Shown here: positions 24,528-32,474 of the stretch, piece by piece | How the letters are laid out: every line of letters begins with the position of its first letter | Numbering within the stretch: position 1 is the stretch's first letter | Assembly: GCA_963709995.1 (NCBI GenBank) | Contig: CAVPYN010000001.1 | Coordinates: forward strand, 186,001-250,000 | DNA: 64,000 nt | Direction of reading: 5' to 3' | From: JAUIIK01 sp963709995 | GTDB lineage: Bacteria > Chloroflexota > Chloroflexia > Thermomicrobiales > CFX8 | The notes under the pieces: model-generated | What the model was told of the DNA's origin: nothing | The model's input: the letters and a program-made list of their open reading frames with translations, nothing else | Databases searched by the model: none | Translations under genes and position numbers: made by a program

Positions 24528-25796
24528 ATGGCGTCGCAGGCACCGACTATAGTGGTAGTTGGGGGAGGCATGGGGGGCGTCGAAACGACCGCTGGCCTCG
24601 TCAACAGGCTGGACGATAAGGCGAAGGTCGTGCTGGTTTCCGAGACCGACGAACTCGCGCTGCGACCCTTCTTCATTTATCCTCCGTTTTCGCACATCTT
24701 CAAGCAACGACGCTTGACCCATCTTGGACTCCGGAAAGCGGCTGCCAGTCGCGGCATTGAGTTCCAGGAGTGGCACGTCAACGAGATCGATCCGGCGGCA
24801 GGGGTCATTCGCAGCAACGGGCGCCAGCAGCCCTACGATTACCTGATTCTCGCTACCGGCGCCGGCATGCAGCCGAGCGACGTGCCCGGAATGATCGAGA
24901 ACTCTGAGACGATCTGGGGGTTCCAGGACTCGCTGCACCTGGCGAAGGCGGTCGAACGGATGATCGATCGGGCGAAGCGGGGCGAGAAGCAGCACGTGCT
25001 CTTCAACGTCCCCGAGAACAACAAGTGTGCCGGACCGCTCTACGAGATGGTCTTCATGTTGGAGACCTACCTGCGGCGGAAAAAGGTGCGTGATCAGTTC
25101 CGCATCACATGGACGACGTTCGAGAAGTCTTTCATCGCCGCGTTTGGGCCGAAGCTCGATGAGCGGACGACGCAGGAGTTCAACCGGCGTGGCATCGAGG
25201 CCCATCGCGAGAAGCTGATCGAGCGCGTCGAGCCGAAGCGCGCTATCTACAAGGATGGCACAACCATCGACTTTGACTGGATGATCTCCTTCCCACCCTA
25301 TGTTGGTCATACCCACTTCGACAGCCTGCCGACAGATGATCGTGGCTTCATCCACGCTGATCCTGACACGTGGAAAGTGCGGGGGATGGAGAACATCTAC
25401 GTCGTCGGGGACGGCGGCGATTTCCCTGTGAAGCAGGCGTTCCTGGCACTCGGCATGGCGGGCACCGTCTCGCACAACCTCGCCCGCGAGATCAAGGGTG
25501 AGGCGGGGTACGACCCGTTCGACCCGCTGAGCATGTGCATCATGGAGCAGCTCGACTCCGGGCTCTATGCGCAGGTGCCGTTGCATCTCACTGGGGATCC
25601 TCTCCATGCCGTGGAGGTTCCAGAGGAGCGGATGGACGACTACATCGTGCGCGGTTCGCGGCTGTGGCAGATGGGCAAGTGGGGCATGTACATGATGCTC
25701 GCCTTGCAGATGGGGCGACTCAGGACTTTCCACGAAGGCCCGCTCTGGAACGCCATGGAGGTCATGACCAGGGGCATGCAGAAGGTCACGCACTAA
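24528..25796 (+). CDS. sulfide:quinone oxidoreductase-like FAD flavoprotein
   Basis: 422 residues from the ATG at 24528 (AAAGGA upstream). Two-dinucleotide-binding-domain fold: IVVVGGGMGGVETTAGL (FAD), YLILATGAGMQPS, and a second FAD contact ENIYVVGDGGDFPVKQAFLA. NNKCAGPLYEM holds the Cys equivalent to one of the SQR redox cysteines. SQR proteins oxidise sulfide and reduce quinone at the membrane surface; the C-terminal amphipathic helices (KWGMYMMLALQMG) fit that. It could also be a related NADH:quinone-like enzyme. It sits between two broken molybdopterin oxidoreductase copies, suggesting a former sulfur-redox locus. Confidence 0.75.
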   Translation: MASQAPTIVVVGGGMGGVETTAGLVNRLDDKAKVVLVSETDELALRPFFIYPPFSHIFKQRRLTHLGLRKAAASRGIEFQEWHVNEIDPAAGVIRSNGRQQPYDYLILATGAGMQPSDVPGMIENSETIWGFQDSLHLAKAVERMIDRAKRGEKQHVLFNVPENNKCAGPLYEMVFMLETYLRRKKVRDQFRITWTTFEKSFIAAFGPKLDERTTQEFNRRGIEAHREKLIERVEPKRAIYKDGTTIDFDWMISFPPYVGHTHFDSLPTDDRGFIHADPDTWKVRGMENIYVVGDGGDFPVKQAFLALGMAGTVSHNLAREIKGEAGYDPFDPLSMCIMEQLDSGLYAQVPLHLTGDPLHAVEVPEERMDDYIVRGSRLWQMGKWGMYMMLALQMGRLRTFHEGPLWNAMEVMTRGMQKVTH

Positions 25797-25923
25797 CAGG
25801 TTAGTGCTGCACCATCCGGCAGAGGAGTCATCGAGATGGTCGAGCCGTCGTCGTGCTCGACTTTCTCGATGGGGACCGTGCGGATCCGGCTACAGAAACG
25901 CTTGGCGATACCGGTTTTCAGTC

Positions 25924-26169
25924 TCAGGAGGCTATCGGGGCCGGATCGGGAACGTCGACCGTCACCATGCGAATATCTACAGAGTCATCTGGTATTGGCT
26001 CTCCGTCCTCCGCTAGTGACTCGATATGCCCCTGGATCGCTTCGCGTGCGCGTTCAATTGCCTCATCGACGGTACGGCCCTGGGTGAAGCAGCCTGAGAG
26101 GGCTGGTACGGTCACGGCGTAGCCATCTGCGTCGGGATCGTAGTCGAGAATGATCGTGTAGCCTCGCAT
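25924..26169 (-). CDS. hicB: HicB-family antitoxin-like protein (orphan)
   Basis: 81 residues. YTIILDYDPDADGYAVTVPALSGCFTQGRTVDEAIERAREAI is the classic HicB N-terminal RNase-H-like fold, with the GCFTQG and DEAI...A.EAI motifs. HicB normally neutralises the HicA mRNA interferase. Neither the 130 bases downstream nor the 220 bases upstream encodes a HicA-like protein. It is therefore an orphan or a UPF0150-type stand-alone protein. No DNA-binding C-terminal domain (HTH or RHH) is visible. Confidence 0.8.
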   Translation of the reverse strand: MRGYTIILDYDPDADGYAVTVPALSGCFTQGRTVDEAIERAREAIQGHIESLAEDGEPIPDDSVDIRMVTVDVPDPAPIAS

Positions 26170-26275
26170 GGGTACGTCCTCTCAGTCCGGCAGATCTAAA
26201 GACAGCGCCGCAAGCCTCTTGCCGCTAATTCTGTAAAGTGGGAGATTGTTCGAGAACGTGCGTGAACTTACGATC

Positions 26276-26309
26276 CGCGAGAGGCCGCGTATGTACGCGG
26301 CCTCTCGCG
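26276..26309. repeat. perfect 15-bp hairpin
   Basis: CGCGAGAGGCCGCGT and its exact reverse complement flank the 4-base loop ATGT. No T-run follows on either strand. It lies in the 220-base spacer between hicB and the nuclease module and may be a bidirectional terminator, a palindromic repeat or an RNA structure. Confidence 0.6.
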
Positions 26310-26328
26310 GGAATTACCGTCAAGTTGT

Positions 26329-26351
26329 TGTATACTTGTGTGTAGTATACA
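26329..26351 (+). promoter_or_regulatory. palindromic operator ahead of the nuclease module
   Basis: TGTATAC-(9 bp)-GTATACA, a perfect 7-bp inverted repeat that includes the -10-like TATACT at 26331-26336. It is 39 bp ahead of the module's TTG start and could bind a repressor or be the promoter core. Confidence 0.4.
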
Positions 26352-26389
26352 TATGGTCGAAGTACACTCTGCATGAAAGGGGTCATCTA

Positions 26390-26821
26390 TTGACAGCACA
26401 GACACCCCAAAATGGAAAAGGCGGGCCTAGCTTTACCCGAGGCCGGTTCCCACGCAATTCGCTTAGGGACGCGCTGAAACTCGTTGAGGTGGTGCAGCGT
26501 GAGGGGCATGGAGAGCCCGTGCGCCGCACGACCGTCTTTGCTGAGTTAGGCAGGTCCGCCACAAGCGGCTCTGCTAGTCAGTTGGTGGCGTCCGCCATTC
26601 GAGGCTATGGTCTGCTCCGAGATGAACGGAACGGAGCGCTTCTCGCTCCCACCAACTTGGGCACAGCTCTCGTCGAAGCTGAAAGCGAGATTGAAAAGCT
26701 TTCTGCAGCGTGGGAAGTCATGTACTCAAATGACATCTTTCGAGACTTCGCGGATAAGTATGAGCATCGCTCACTCCCGGCTGATCAGGTCGTCATAGAT
26801 TACTTTAATAGAAAGCTTTGA
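26390..26821 (+). CDS. DUF5343-like partner of a pPIWI-associated nuclease, N-terminal part (ends at frameshift)
   Basis: 144 codons from a TTG at 26390, 7 bp after AAAGGGG. The sequence FPRNSLRDALKLVEVVQREG begins a likely winged-helix segment, followed by GSASQLVASAIRGYGLL and LAPTNLGTALVEA. The domain plan resembles DUF5343 proteins. The frame ends at AAG CTT TGA (stop 26819-26821), yet skipping the single T at 26819 continues straight into ELPEADAKACLKVFIDNLTDY. The gene is therefore either programmed for +1 frameshifting, mutated, or carries a one-base sequence error. Base composition is visibly less GC-rich than neighbouring genes, suggesting acquisition. Confidence 0.6.
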   Translation: MTAQTPQNGKGGPSFTRGRFPRNSLRDALKLVEVVQREGHGEPVRRTTVFAELGRSATSGSASQLVASAIRGYGLLRDERNGALLAPTNLGTALVEAESEIEKLSAAWEVMYSNDIFRDFADKYEHRSLPADQVVIDYFNRKL

Positions 26822-27215
26822 GCTACCTGAGGCAGATGCGAAAGCCTGCCTGAAAGTGTTCATAGACAATCTGACGGATTACAACCTAATCGCGCACGAG
26901 GGTGGTTCGCGAGTTATCACACCTCCCGATCCGCTGGCCGGTGCGGCGATCTCACATGATGTTGCTGAGGACACAGAGTCGGACGAGTCCACAGCCGATT
27001 TGGCCGCATCTAGTTCGGCCGTTCCGGGAACTGTTGCTGCTGTCTCCAAGTCGCTACTGCCTGCCAACGGTGTGGCTTCGTCGCTGGTGGGCGAGATTCA
27101 ACCGCAGGTTGCTTTCAACATTCAGATCCAATTGCCAGAGAACGCGAAGCCGGAGACGTACGAGGCTATCTTCAAGAATATCTCCGTTCATCTGCTGGGT
27201 CGGCCCGAGGAGTAG
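26820..27215 (+). CDS. DUF5343-like protein, C-terminal part (reached by +1 shift)
   Basis: Continuation of the preceding gene in the next frame: it begins ELPEADAKACLKVFIDNLTD with no RBS or good start of its own (first candidate is a GTG at 26856). A Ser/Ala-rich linker (about 45 residues) leads to QPQVAFNIQIQLPENAKPE and TYEAIFKNISVHLLG. That resembles, from memory, the NIQIHI...IFxSMAKHLY tail of DUF5343 proteins. It ends 3 bp before the GTG of the nuclease gene, which supports one functional unit. Confidence 0.6.
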   Translation, partial: ELPEADAKACLKVFIDNLTDYNLIAHEGGSRVITPPDPLAGAAISHDVAEDTESDESTADLAASSSAVPGTVAAVSKSLLPANGVASSLVGEIQPQVAFNIQIQLPENAKPETYEAIFKNISVHLLGRPEE

Positions 27216-27218
27216 CTT

Positions 27219-27812
27219 GTGACCGAAGACTTCATGGCTCTTCTCAGAGAGGGGCATCGCAGAGCGGAGGAGACTAAACGGGCCGTCAATTCTTATATTC
27301 AAGAGACGCCTCGCGTTTCTATAGTCACTGGGCCTGTGATCCGGTCATCGCCGTTAAGACTGAAAACAGAGATTCACGAGGCACTCGCGGATATCTCACA
27401 GCCCCTCGCTGACAGCTATTCGCAGGTTTACCTTGACCTTGCGGACCCGGATAGGGTCTCTTGGGCCGGAACGGTTCATGAGGTGCGAGAGGTCCTGTCT
27501 CGGATGCTACGTACTCTTGCACCAGACAAGGATGTAAAGGCCCAGCCGTGGTTTACTCCAGAGTCCGGCAATGAAAAGCCAACTCAGCGACAGCGAGCTA
27601 AATTCATACTCAAAATGCGAGGCGCTGGATCGAACGAGAGCGAGCTAGTGGAGAAGAATCTTGACCTCGTAGATGCAAAGGTCGAAGCCTTGGTTCGGTC
27701 AACCTACAATCGAGCCAGTGTTGCTGCACACGGTACAAAAGGTCGCACAGAAGTTGTCCGGATTCTGCGCTACTTTGAGGCATTCACCCACGACCTTCTC
27801 GATCTGCCCTAA
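27219..27812 (+). CDS. predicted pPIWI-associating nuclease-like protein
   Basis: 197 residues, GTG start with GGAG 6 bases ahead. The core reads LADSYSQVYLDLADPDRVSW, then AGTVHEVREVLSRMLRTLAPD, PTQRQRAKFILKMRG and AAHGTKGRTEVVRILRYFEA. These blocks match my recollection of the predicted pPIWI-associating nuclease (pP_pnuc) family, found near prokaryotic Argonaute/PIWI-like and other defence genes. The family assignment is from motif memory. It is tightly coupled to the DUF5343-like gene. No Argonaute or PIWI gene is in the window, so the pair would have to act alone. Confidence 0.55.
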   Translation: MTEDFMALLREGHRRAEETKRAVNSYIQETPRVSIVTGPVIRSSPLRLKTEIHEALADISQPLADSYSQVYLDLADPDRVSWAGTVHEVREVLSRMLRTLAPDKDVKAQPWFTPESGNEKPTQRQRAKFILKMRGAGSNESELVEKNLDLVDAKVEALVRSTYNRASVAAHGTKGRTEVVRILRYFEAFTHDLLDLP

Positions 27813-27933
27813 TGTTCACTGTCACTTAGCTTACAACCTGCACATGATCTGCTCTCAACGCGGTGTGATCACAGGATTCCGGCTTCATGTGTGAAGAGAT
27901 ATTCAATTATTGGGTCGCATCGATGTTCTCCAC

Positions 27934-30865
27934 TCAATCCGCAGGCGCCAATTCCGCCTCCGGCTCTTCCTCTGCGAGGACGAACATCTCCGGGGTGGGC
28001 TTGTAGGGGCGGGCGTACCAGAGCGGGCGGCGGAGGTTGTTGGGGCCGGGGGCCGGGCGGGTGAGCGCCTTCCACTGCTCGTAGACCTGGCGGGAGCGGT
28101 CGAGGTCGACGTGGATGTCGCCGTAGCGGTCGGTCGGCTGCGCTTGGTGACCTTGACGTTCTGGTGCCAGCAGTGCTGCCCGCTGATCGGGTCGGGCTGG
28201 ACCGGGAAGGTCAGGTTCTGGTGCACGCCGGCGTCGCCCCACCAGACGCGCCGGTGTCGGGGTCGTCGCTCTCGAAGGGTGCACACCCTCGAGCTGGTGC
28301 AGCGTACTTGCCGTCGCCCTGCGGCTCGATCTCGACCTGGCGGAGGCGATACGGTTGAGCGTGCCGCTGCCGGTTCGCCGTCGCCATCGGTTCGCCGAGC
28401 CGCCAGCGGCCCAGGTGGTGCGAGCAGGCGACGACGCCGGGGCGGATGCCCTCGGTCACCCAGACCTTGGCGACGAAGTAGCCGATCCGCGTCTCGACGC
28501 GCACCAGGTCGCCGGTCGCGACGCCCAGCCGCGCGGCGTCCGCGGGGTGGATCCAGACCGGGTTGGTGTGCGAGATCTCGTACAGCCACTTGGCGTTGGC
28601 CGAGCGGGTGTGGATCAGCGTCGGCAGCCGGAAGGTCGGCAGCAGCACCATCTCGCCGGCATCGAGGTCGATGTTCTCGCGCGCGACGTGGCTCTCGATC
28701 GTAGCCCGGCAGGGCGTGCTCCGGCCAGCCCCAGTCGCGCAGCGTCTGGGAGTAGAACTCGAGCTTCCGCGAGGGCGTCGGGAAGCCGGCGCAGATCTCG
28801 CCGTCGACCTCGACGCCGACCGGCTCGGTCGAGCCATTCAGCCCACGCATCGCGAGATGCGCGTCGGATCGATGCGGATGTCGGCTGGCGCGCCGTCGGC
28901 GAAGACCTGCTTCTCGTGCCAGTCGTAGGTCGCCTTCTCGACCACGAAGGCGCCGTAGCGGCGCATGTACTCGAGCGGCGTCAGCCCCTGCTCGGCGGCC
29001 GCCTCGGGCAGGCCGGGCACGGTGTTCTCGAAGATCCAGCGGTAGTACTCGTCGACGGTGATCTTCTCGCCCGGGCGGTAGGGCGACTCGAAGTGCTTGC
29101 GGATGCCGAGCGCGCCGTCGGGGTCGATGCGCCACGAGAGCTCGATCCAGAACTCGTCCTCCTCCCAGACCTCGCCGGGGTTGGCCTGCCAGGTGCAGTC
29201 GACCTTCTCGCCCGTCCGCTCCATCGCGACGCGCACGACCGGCTGGCGGAAGCCGATCCAGCGGCCGGCGTGGGTCTCCTGGCTCATGAGGTCGTGGCGC
29301 TCGGGCGCGAGGCCCATCGGCAGCACGTAGTCGGCGTACCAGGCGGTCTCGCTCCAGGTCGGCGTCAGCGCGACGTGCAGGCCGATCTGCGTCTCGTCGC
29401 GTCAGCATCTCGATCCACGAGAAGCCGTCGGGGTTGGTCCAGACCGGGTTGTAGACGCGGGTGAAGTAGACGTCGATCTTGCGCCCGGCCCGGCTCGCGC
29501 AGCAGGTGCGGCAGCAGGAAGCACATCTCGTGGTGCGCGAGCGGCCACTCCCTCGGGCAGAGGAGCTCGTTCCAGCTTGCTCTGCGGCGGCGGCTTCTCG
29601 AACGGCGTCGGGACGAACTTGTCCCAGGCGTTGGGCGGCGTCCGCCCTCGGTGCCGACCGCGCCGGTCAGCACGTTGAGCAGGAAGAGGCAGCGCGCGAC
29701 CTGCCAGCCGCCGAGGTTGCCGGCCGCGGCGTTGCGCCAGACGTGGGTCGCGAAGCGCGAGCCGGCGTCGGCGATCTCGCGGGCGACCTCGACGACCTGC
29801 TCGGCCGGGACGCCGCTCTCCTCTTCGGCCACGCTCGGGCGTGTAGCCGGCGTAGAGCTCGCGCAGGGCTGTCGACGAAGCTGTCGACGGACACGTCCAG
29901 ATCCGGGCGCTCGGCCCGGAGATAGCTCTCCCAGTTCACCCAGCGGCGGACGAACTCGCGGTCGTAGCCGCCCTCGTCGAGGATGACGTTGGCCATCGCC
30001 AGCAGCACGGCCGCCTCGGTGCCGGGCCAGGTCGGCAGCCAGTAGTCGGCCATCGAGGCGGTGTTCGACAGCCGCACGTCCACGACGGCGAGCTTGGCGC
30101 CCGCCATCTTGCCGTCGATGATGCGCTGGGCGTGCGGGTTGAAGTAGTGGCCGGTCTCGAGGTGCGACGAGAGCAGCAGGATGAACTTGGCGTTGGCGTG
30201 GTCCGGCGACGGCCGGTCGGCGCCCATCCAGCGGGCGTAGCCGAGGCGCGCGCCGGCCGAGCAGACGTTGGTGTGGCTGTTGTGGCCGTCGACGCCCCAG
30301 CTCTGGAGCACGCGCTCCATGTAGCCGTCGTCGCCGGGCCGGCCGACGTGGTACATGACCTCGTTCTGCCGGTCCTCGAGCAAGCGCCTTGCGGATGCGC
30401 CCGGCGATGTCGTCGAGCACCTCGTCCCAGGTCGTCCGCACCCACTGGCCGCCGCCGCGCCGCCCGACGCGCTTCAGCGGATAGAGGATGCGCTCGGGGT
30501 CGTCGACCTGGTTGATCGTGGCCGGGCCCTTGGCGCAGTTGCGGCCGCGCGAGCCGGGGTGGAGCGGGTTGCCCTCGAGCTTGCGGATGCGCAGCGTCTC
30601 CTTGTCGACGTAGGCGAGCAGCCCGCAGGCCGCCTCGCAGTTGAAGCAGATCGTCGGGACGAGCGCGTAGCGTCCGCTCGACCCGCTGCGGCCAGGCCTT
30701 CGCGTCGAGCTCGACCCAGTCGTCCCACTGCTCGGCTGGTGGGTAGGATCGCAGCCCGCTGGTGACGCTGGGATCCCAGGGCTCATTCGTCGCCATCGAG
30801 GCTTCGGCCTGCCGGATGGCCTTGCCGAGAGCGGCCGGATCGGTTCGTTCGTCTTGCTTGACCAT
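27934..30865 (-). pseudogene. molybdopterin-dependent oxidoreductase, frameshifted (copy 2)
   Basis: A nearly complete gene of about 970 codons broken into at least six frames. In order: start MVKQDERTDPAALGKAIRQA at 30865; [4Fe-4S] site CFNCEAACG...GRNCAKGPATINQVDD near 30650-30520; NEVMYHVGRPGDDGYMERVL, NVCSAGARLGYARWMG and HLETGHYFNPHAQRI (30380-30130); VWRNAAAGNLGGWQVARCLF (29740-29680); SQETHAGRWIGFRQP (about 29250); and the cofactor-binding C-terminus NQNLTFPVQPDPISG...RPYKPTPEMF. It belongs to the DMSO-reductase superfamily (polysulfide/thiosulfate/formate-type). Breaks look like single added bases, e.g. an extra T near 30382. GC is clearly higher than in flanking genes. Either recently inactivated foreign DNA or a poorly resolved assembly stretch. 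Confidence 0.8.
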
Positions 30866-30951
30866 TACCATACCCTTGCAGTTCGCTAGCGCCTTCGGGG
30901 TTCATTCTAGCGTGAGTTGCCCCAGGATGAGATCTGGACCGTGAGTTTTGC

Positions 30952-30978
30952 GTAGTACACTTACTATGTAGTAGTACA
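30952..30978 (+). promoter_or_regulatory. direct repeat GTAGTACA ahead of vapBC
   Basis: GTAGTACA at 30952-30959 and 30971-30978, 19 bp apart, immediately upstream of the antitoxin start. VapB-VapC complexes usually repress their own promoter, so these are candidate operator half-sites. Confidence 0.4.
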
Positions 30979-30979
30979 T

Positions 30980-31258
30980 GTGAAAAGTGTTGCCAGGATG
31001 CACCAGACCGGCGCCATGACGCGCAAAGGACAGGTGGCGATTCCCGCCGAGATGCGAAGAGCGCTCGATATGGAAGAAGGCGACCGCGTGGCCTTCGAGC
31101 TTGTCGACGATGAGGTGCATATCCGGCGCGTCAGGAGCGTTGCCGAGCGCACGGCAGGGATCCTGAAAGGGAACGAGTCGCCCCCGTCAGCCGAAGAGTT
31201 GCGCGAGATCGCCGAGGAAGTCATTGCTCAGGATGTGATCGAACGTAGCGGCACGTAG
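30980..31258 (+). CDS. vapB: VapB antitoxin, AbrB/SpoVT fold
   Basis: 92 residues. The swapped-hairpin AbrB motif MTRKGQVAIPAEMRRALDME followed by EGDRVAFELVDDEVHIRRV is clear, with a helical C-terminal toxin-binding tail (SAEELREIAEEVIAQDV). It starts with GTG at 30980; ATGs at 30998 and 31016 are alternatives and none has a good RBS. It ends directly against the VapC start, the normal order for a type II toxin-antitoxin pair. Confidence 0.82.
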   Translation: MKSVARMHQTGAMTRKGQVAIPAEMRRALDMEEGDRVAFELVDDEVHIRRVRSVAERTAGILKGNESPPSAEELREIAEEVIAQDVIERSGT

Positions 31259-31678
31259 GTGGCTGGGCGTTTTCTTGACACCAACGTCATACTTCGTCAC
31301 CTTCTGGAAGATCATCCAGAACATTCGCCTCGGGCGACTGCATATATTGATCGGATCGAGCGTGGAGAAGAGCGGGTCCGAATAGCCGATACCGTCGTCC
31401 TGGAGGCGGTGTTCACGCTGGATCGCTCCTATCGCCGCCCCAGGGAGCTTATCCAGGCAGGATTGCTGCCGCTCTTGGAACTACCTGCGGTTGGTCTACC
31501 AGATAAGCGGCTCTATCGCCGGGTATTCGAGCTCTACGTAAACCTCAACATCTCGTTCGCGGACGCATACCATGCGGCGTTGATGGAACGGGCCGGAATT
31601 GAGGAGGTTGTCTCCTTCGATCGGCACTTTGACCGTGTTGAAGCATTCGACGCATCGAGCCGTAATCGGCATTCTTGA
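31259..31678 (+). CDS. vapC: VapC toxin, PIN-domain ribonuclease
   Basis: 139 residues beginning with GTG immediately after the vapB stop. PIN acidic residues are visible: Asp7 (FLDTNVILRHLL), a Glu in VVLEAVFTL, an Asp in SFADAYHAAL and SFDRHFD near the C-terminus. VapC toxins cleave tRNA or rRNA and are held inactive by VapB. All catalytic acids are present, so the toxin should be functional. Confidence 0.85.
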   Translation: MAGRFLDTNVILRHLLEDHPEHSPRATAYIDRIERGEERVRIADTVVLEAVFTLDRSYRRPRELIQAGLLPLLELPAVGLPDKRLYRRVFELYVNLNISFADAYHAALMERAGIEEVVSFDRHFDRVEAFDASSRNRHS

Positions 31679-32474
31679 CTATGCTCTGGCTTGTCCGGGC
31701 CATATCGGTTCGTTCTGTGTGGCTCTTTGGGCCTCGACTGCCCCTCATAGCCCGCATTATTCACGAGGAGAACAAACCGTAGAGACGCCGCCGTCGCGTC
31801 GCGCTTTTGAATCTGAGAGATGATGAAAGATCCCTTCGACCGTTTACCAGCGAGGGCTCTAGCGTCCGTCCAAGGGCCGTGACCCAATGCGAGTGATCGG
31901 GACCGTGGCGACCGTATTGTTCCAGCGATGCGCCAAGTGCTTACACGAGTCAACTTGGCGCTGTTCCCAGCGTTGTGCTTGGCGCCAGCGTCGCAACCTT
32001 TCCAGTAGAAGGGGGCGAGTCCAGACCTCACGACATTCAATGGACTGATTCCGATGCAGCCGTCGTTGCCACTCCTTCAGGCGCGAAAAGCAACAGTGGG
32101 ACTACGTAAGTCCTTCGGACGCACCGCGGGCTAACCAACGGACGACGATCGCTGCCACTTTGGTACCTCACGTCCGCCGGTTACATTCCGCTAGCCTAGA
32201 GCCACACGGATGCGATGATCCTGATGGCGAGACTGGACGCCGAAACCGTCAGGGGAGCAGGTGGCGTAACCGACCGTAAGGAGATGGGCAGTGACAATTT
32301 TCGTGACCTGGATCAAGCGACTCTGGCGGGATTCCGACGCGGCTCAGCAATCGGCCACAATGATTCAACAGCCGGTTATCCGGCAGCGGCTCGAACGCTA
32401 CACTGGTGTGTAGCGTTCGAGTGCCAGTTCCCTCCAGGTTGGTCCAGCTGCGGGCCGCGACTCCGGATTGCCTT
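31679..32474. other. gene-poor 800-base gap
   Basis: No gene with a start, RBS and coherent product was found between vapC and the amidase stop. One minus-strand stretch near 31760-32040 has a long open frame of atypical composition (basic, Arg/Trp/Gln rich) that might be a worn transposase tail, but nothing diagnostic is left. Two adjacent hairpins lie near the amidase end (32371-32421, listed separately). Confidence 0.5.
32371..32421 (-). terminator. tandem hairpins, possible amidase terminator
   Basis: A perfect 14-bp stem (32390-32403 with 32408-32421, CTCGAACGCTACAC and its complement) with loop TGGT, next to a 5-bp stem GCCGG-TTAT-CCGGC (32371-32384). It begins 54 bp after the amidase stop on the minus strand. 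No T-run follows, so it may instead be a palindromic repeat element. Confidence 0.45.

Noticed and set aside
24369..25793. 474-codon open frame on the minus strand
   Set aside because: It is the antisense shadow of the sulfide:quinone-reductase-like gene; the product is His/Arg-rich with no motif or RBS, whereas the plus-strand product has complete FAD motifs.
25797..25923. HicA gene downstream of hicB
   Set aside because: The minus-strand reading has no HicA dsRBD-like motif or GSHxxxxH-type signature and is too short.
28355..29464. 369-codon plus-strand frame
   Set aside because: Antisense of the GC-rich molybdopterin oxidoreductase pseudogene; the minus strand has FeS and cofactor motifs, the plus strand has none.
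31760..32040. Possible transposase tail
   Set aside because: Only a basic open frame with a vague resemblance; no DDE residues, terminal inverted repeats or target duplication could be identified.
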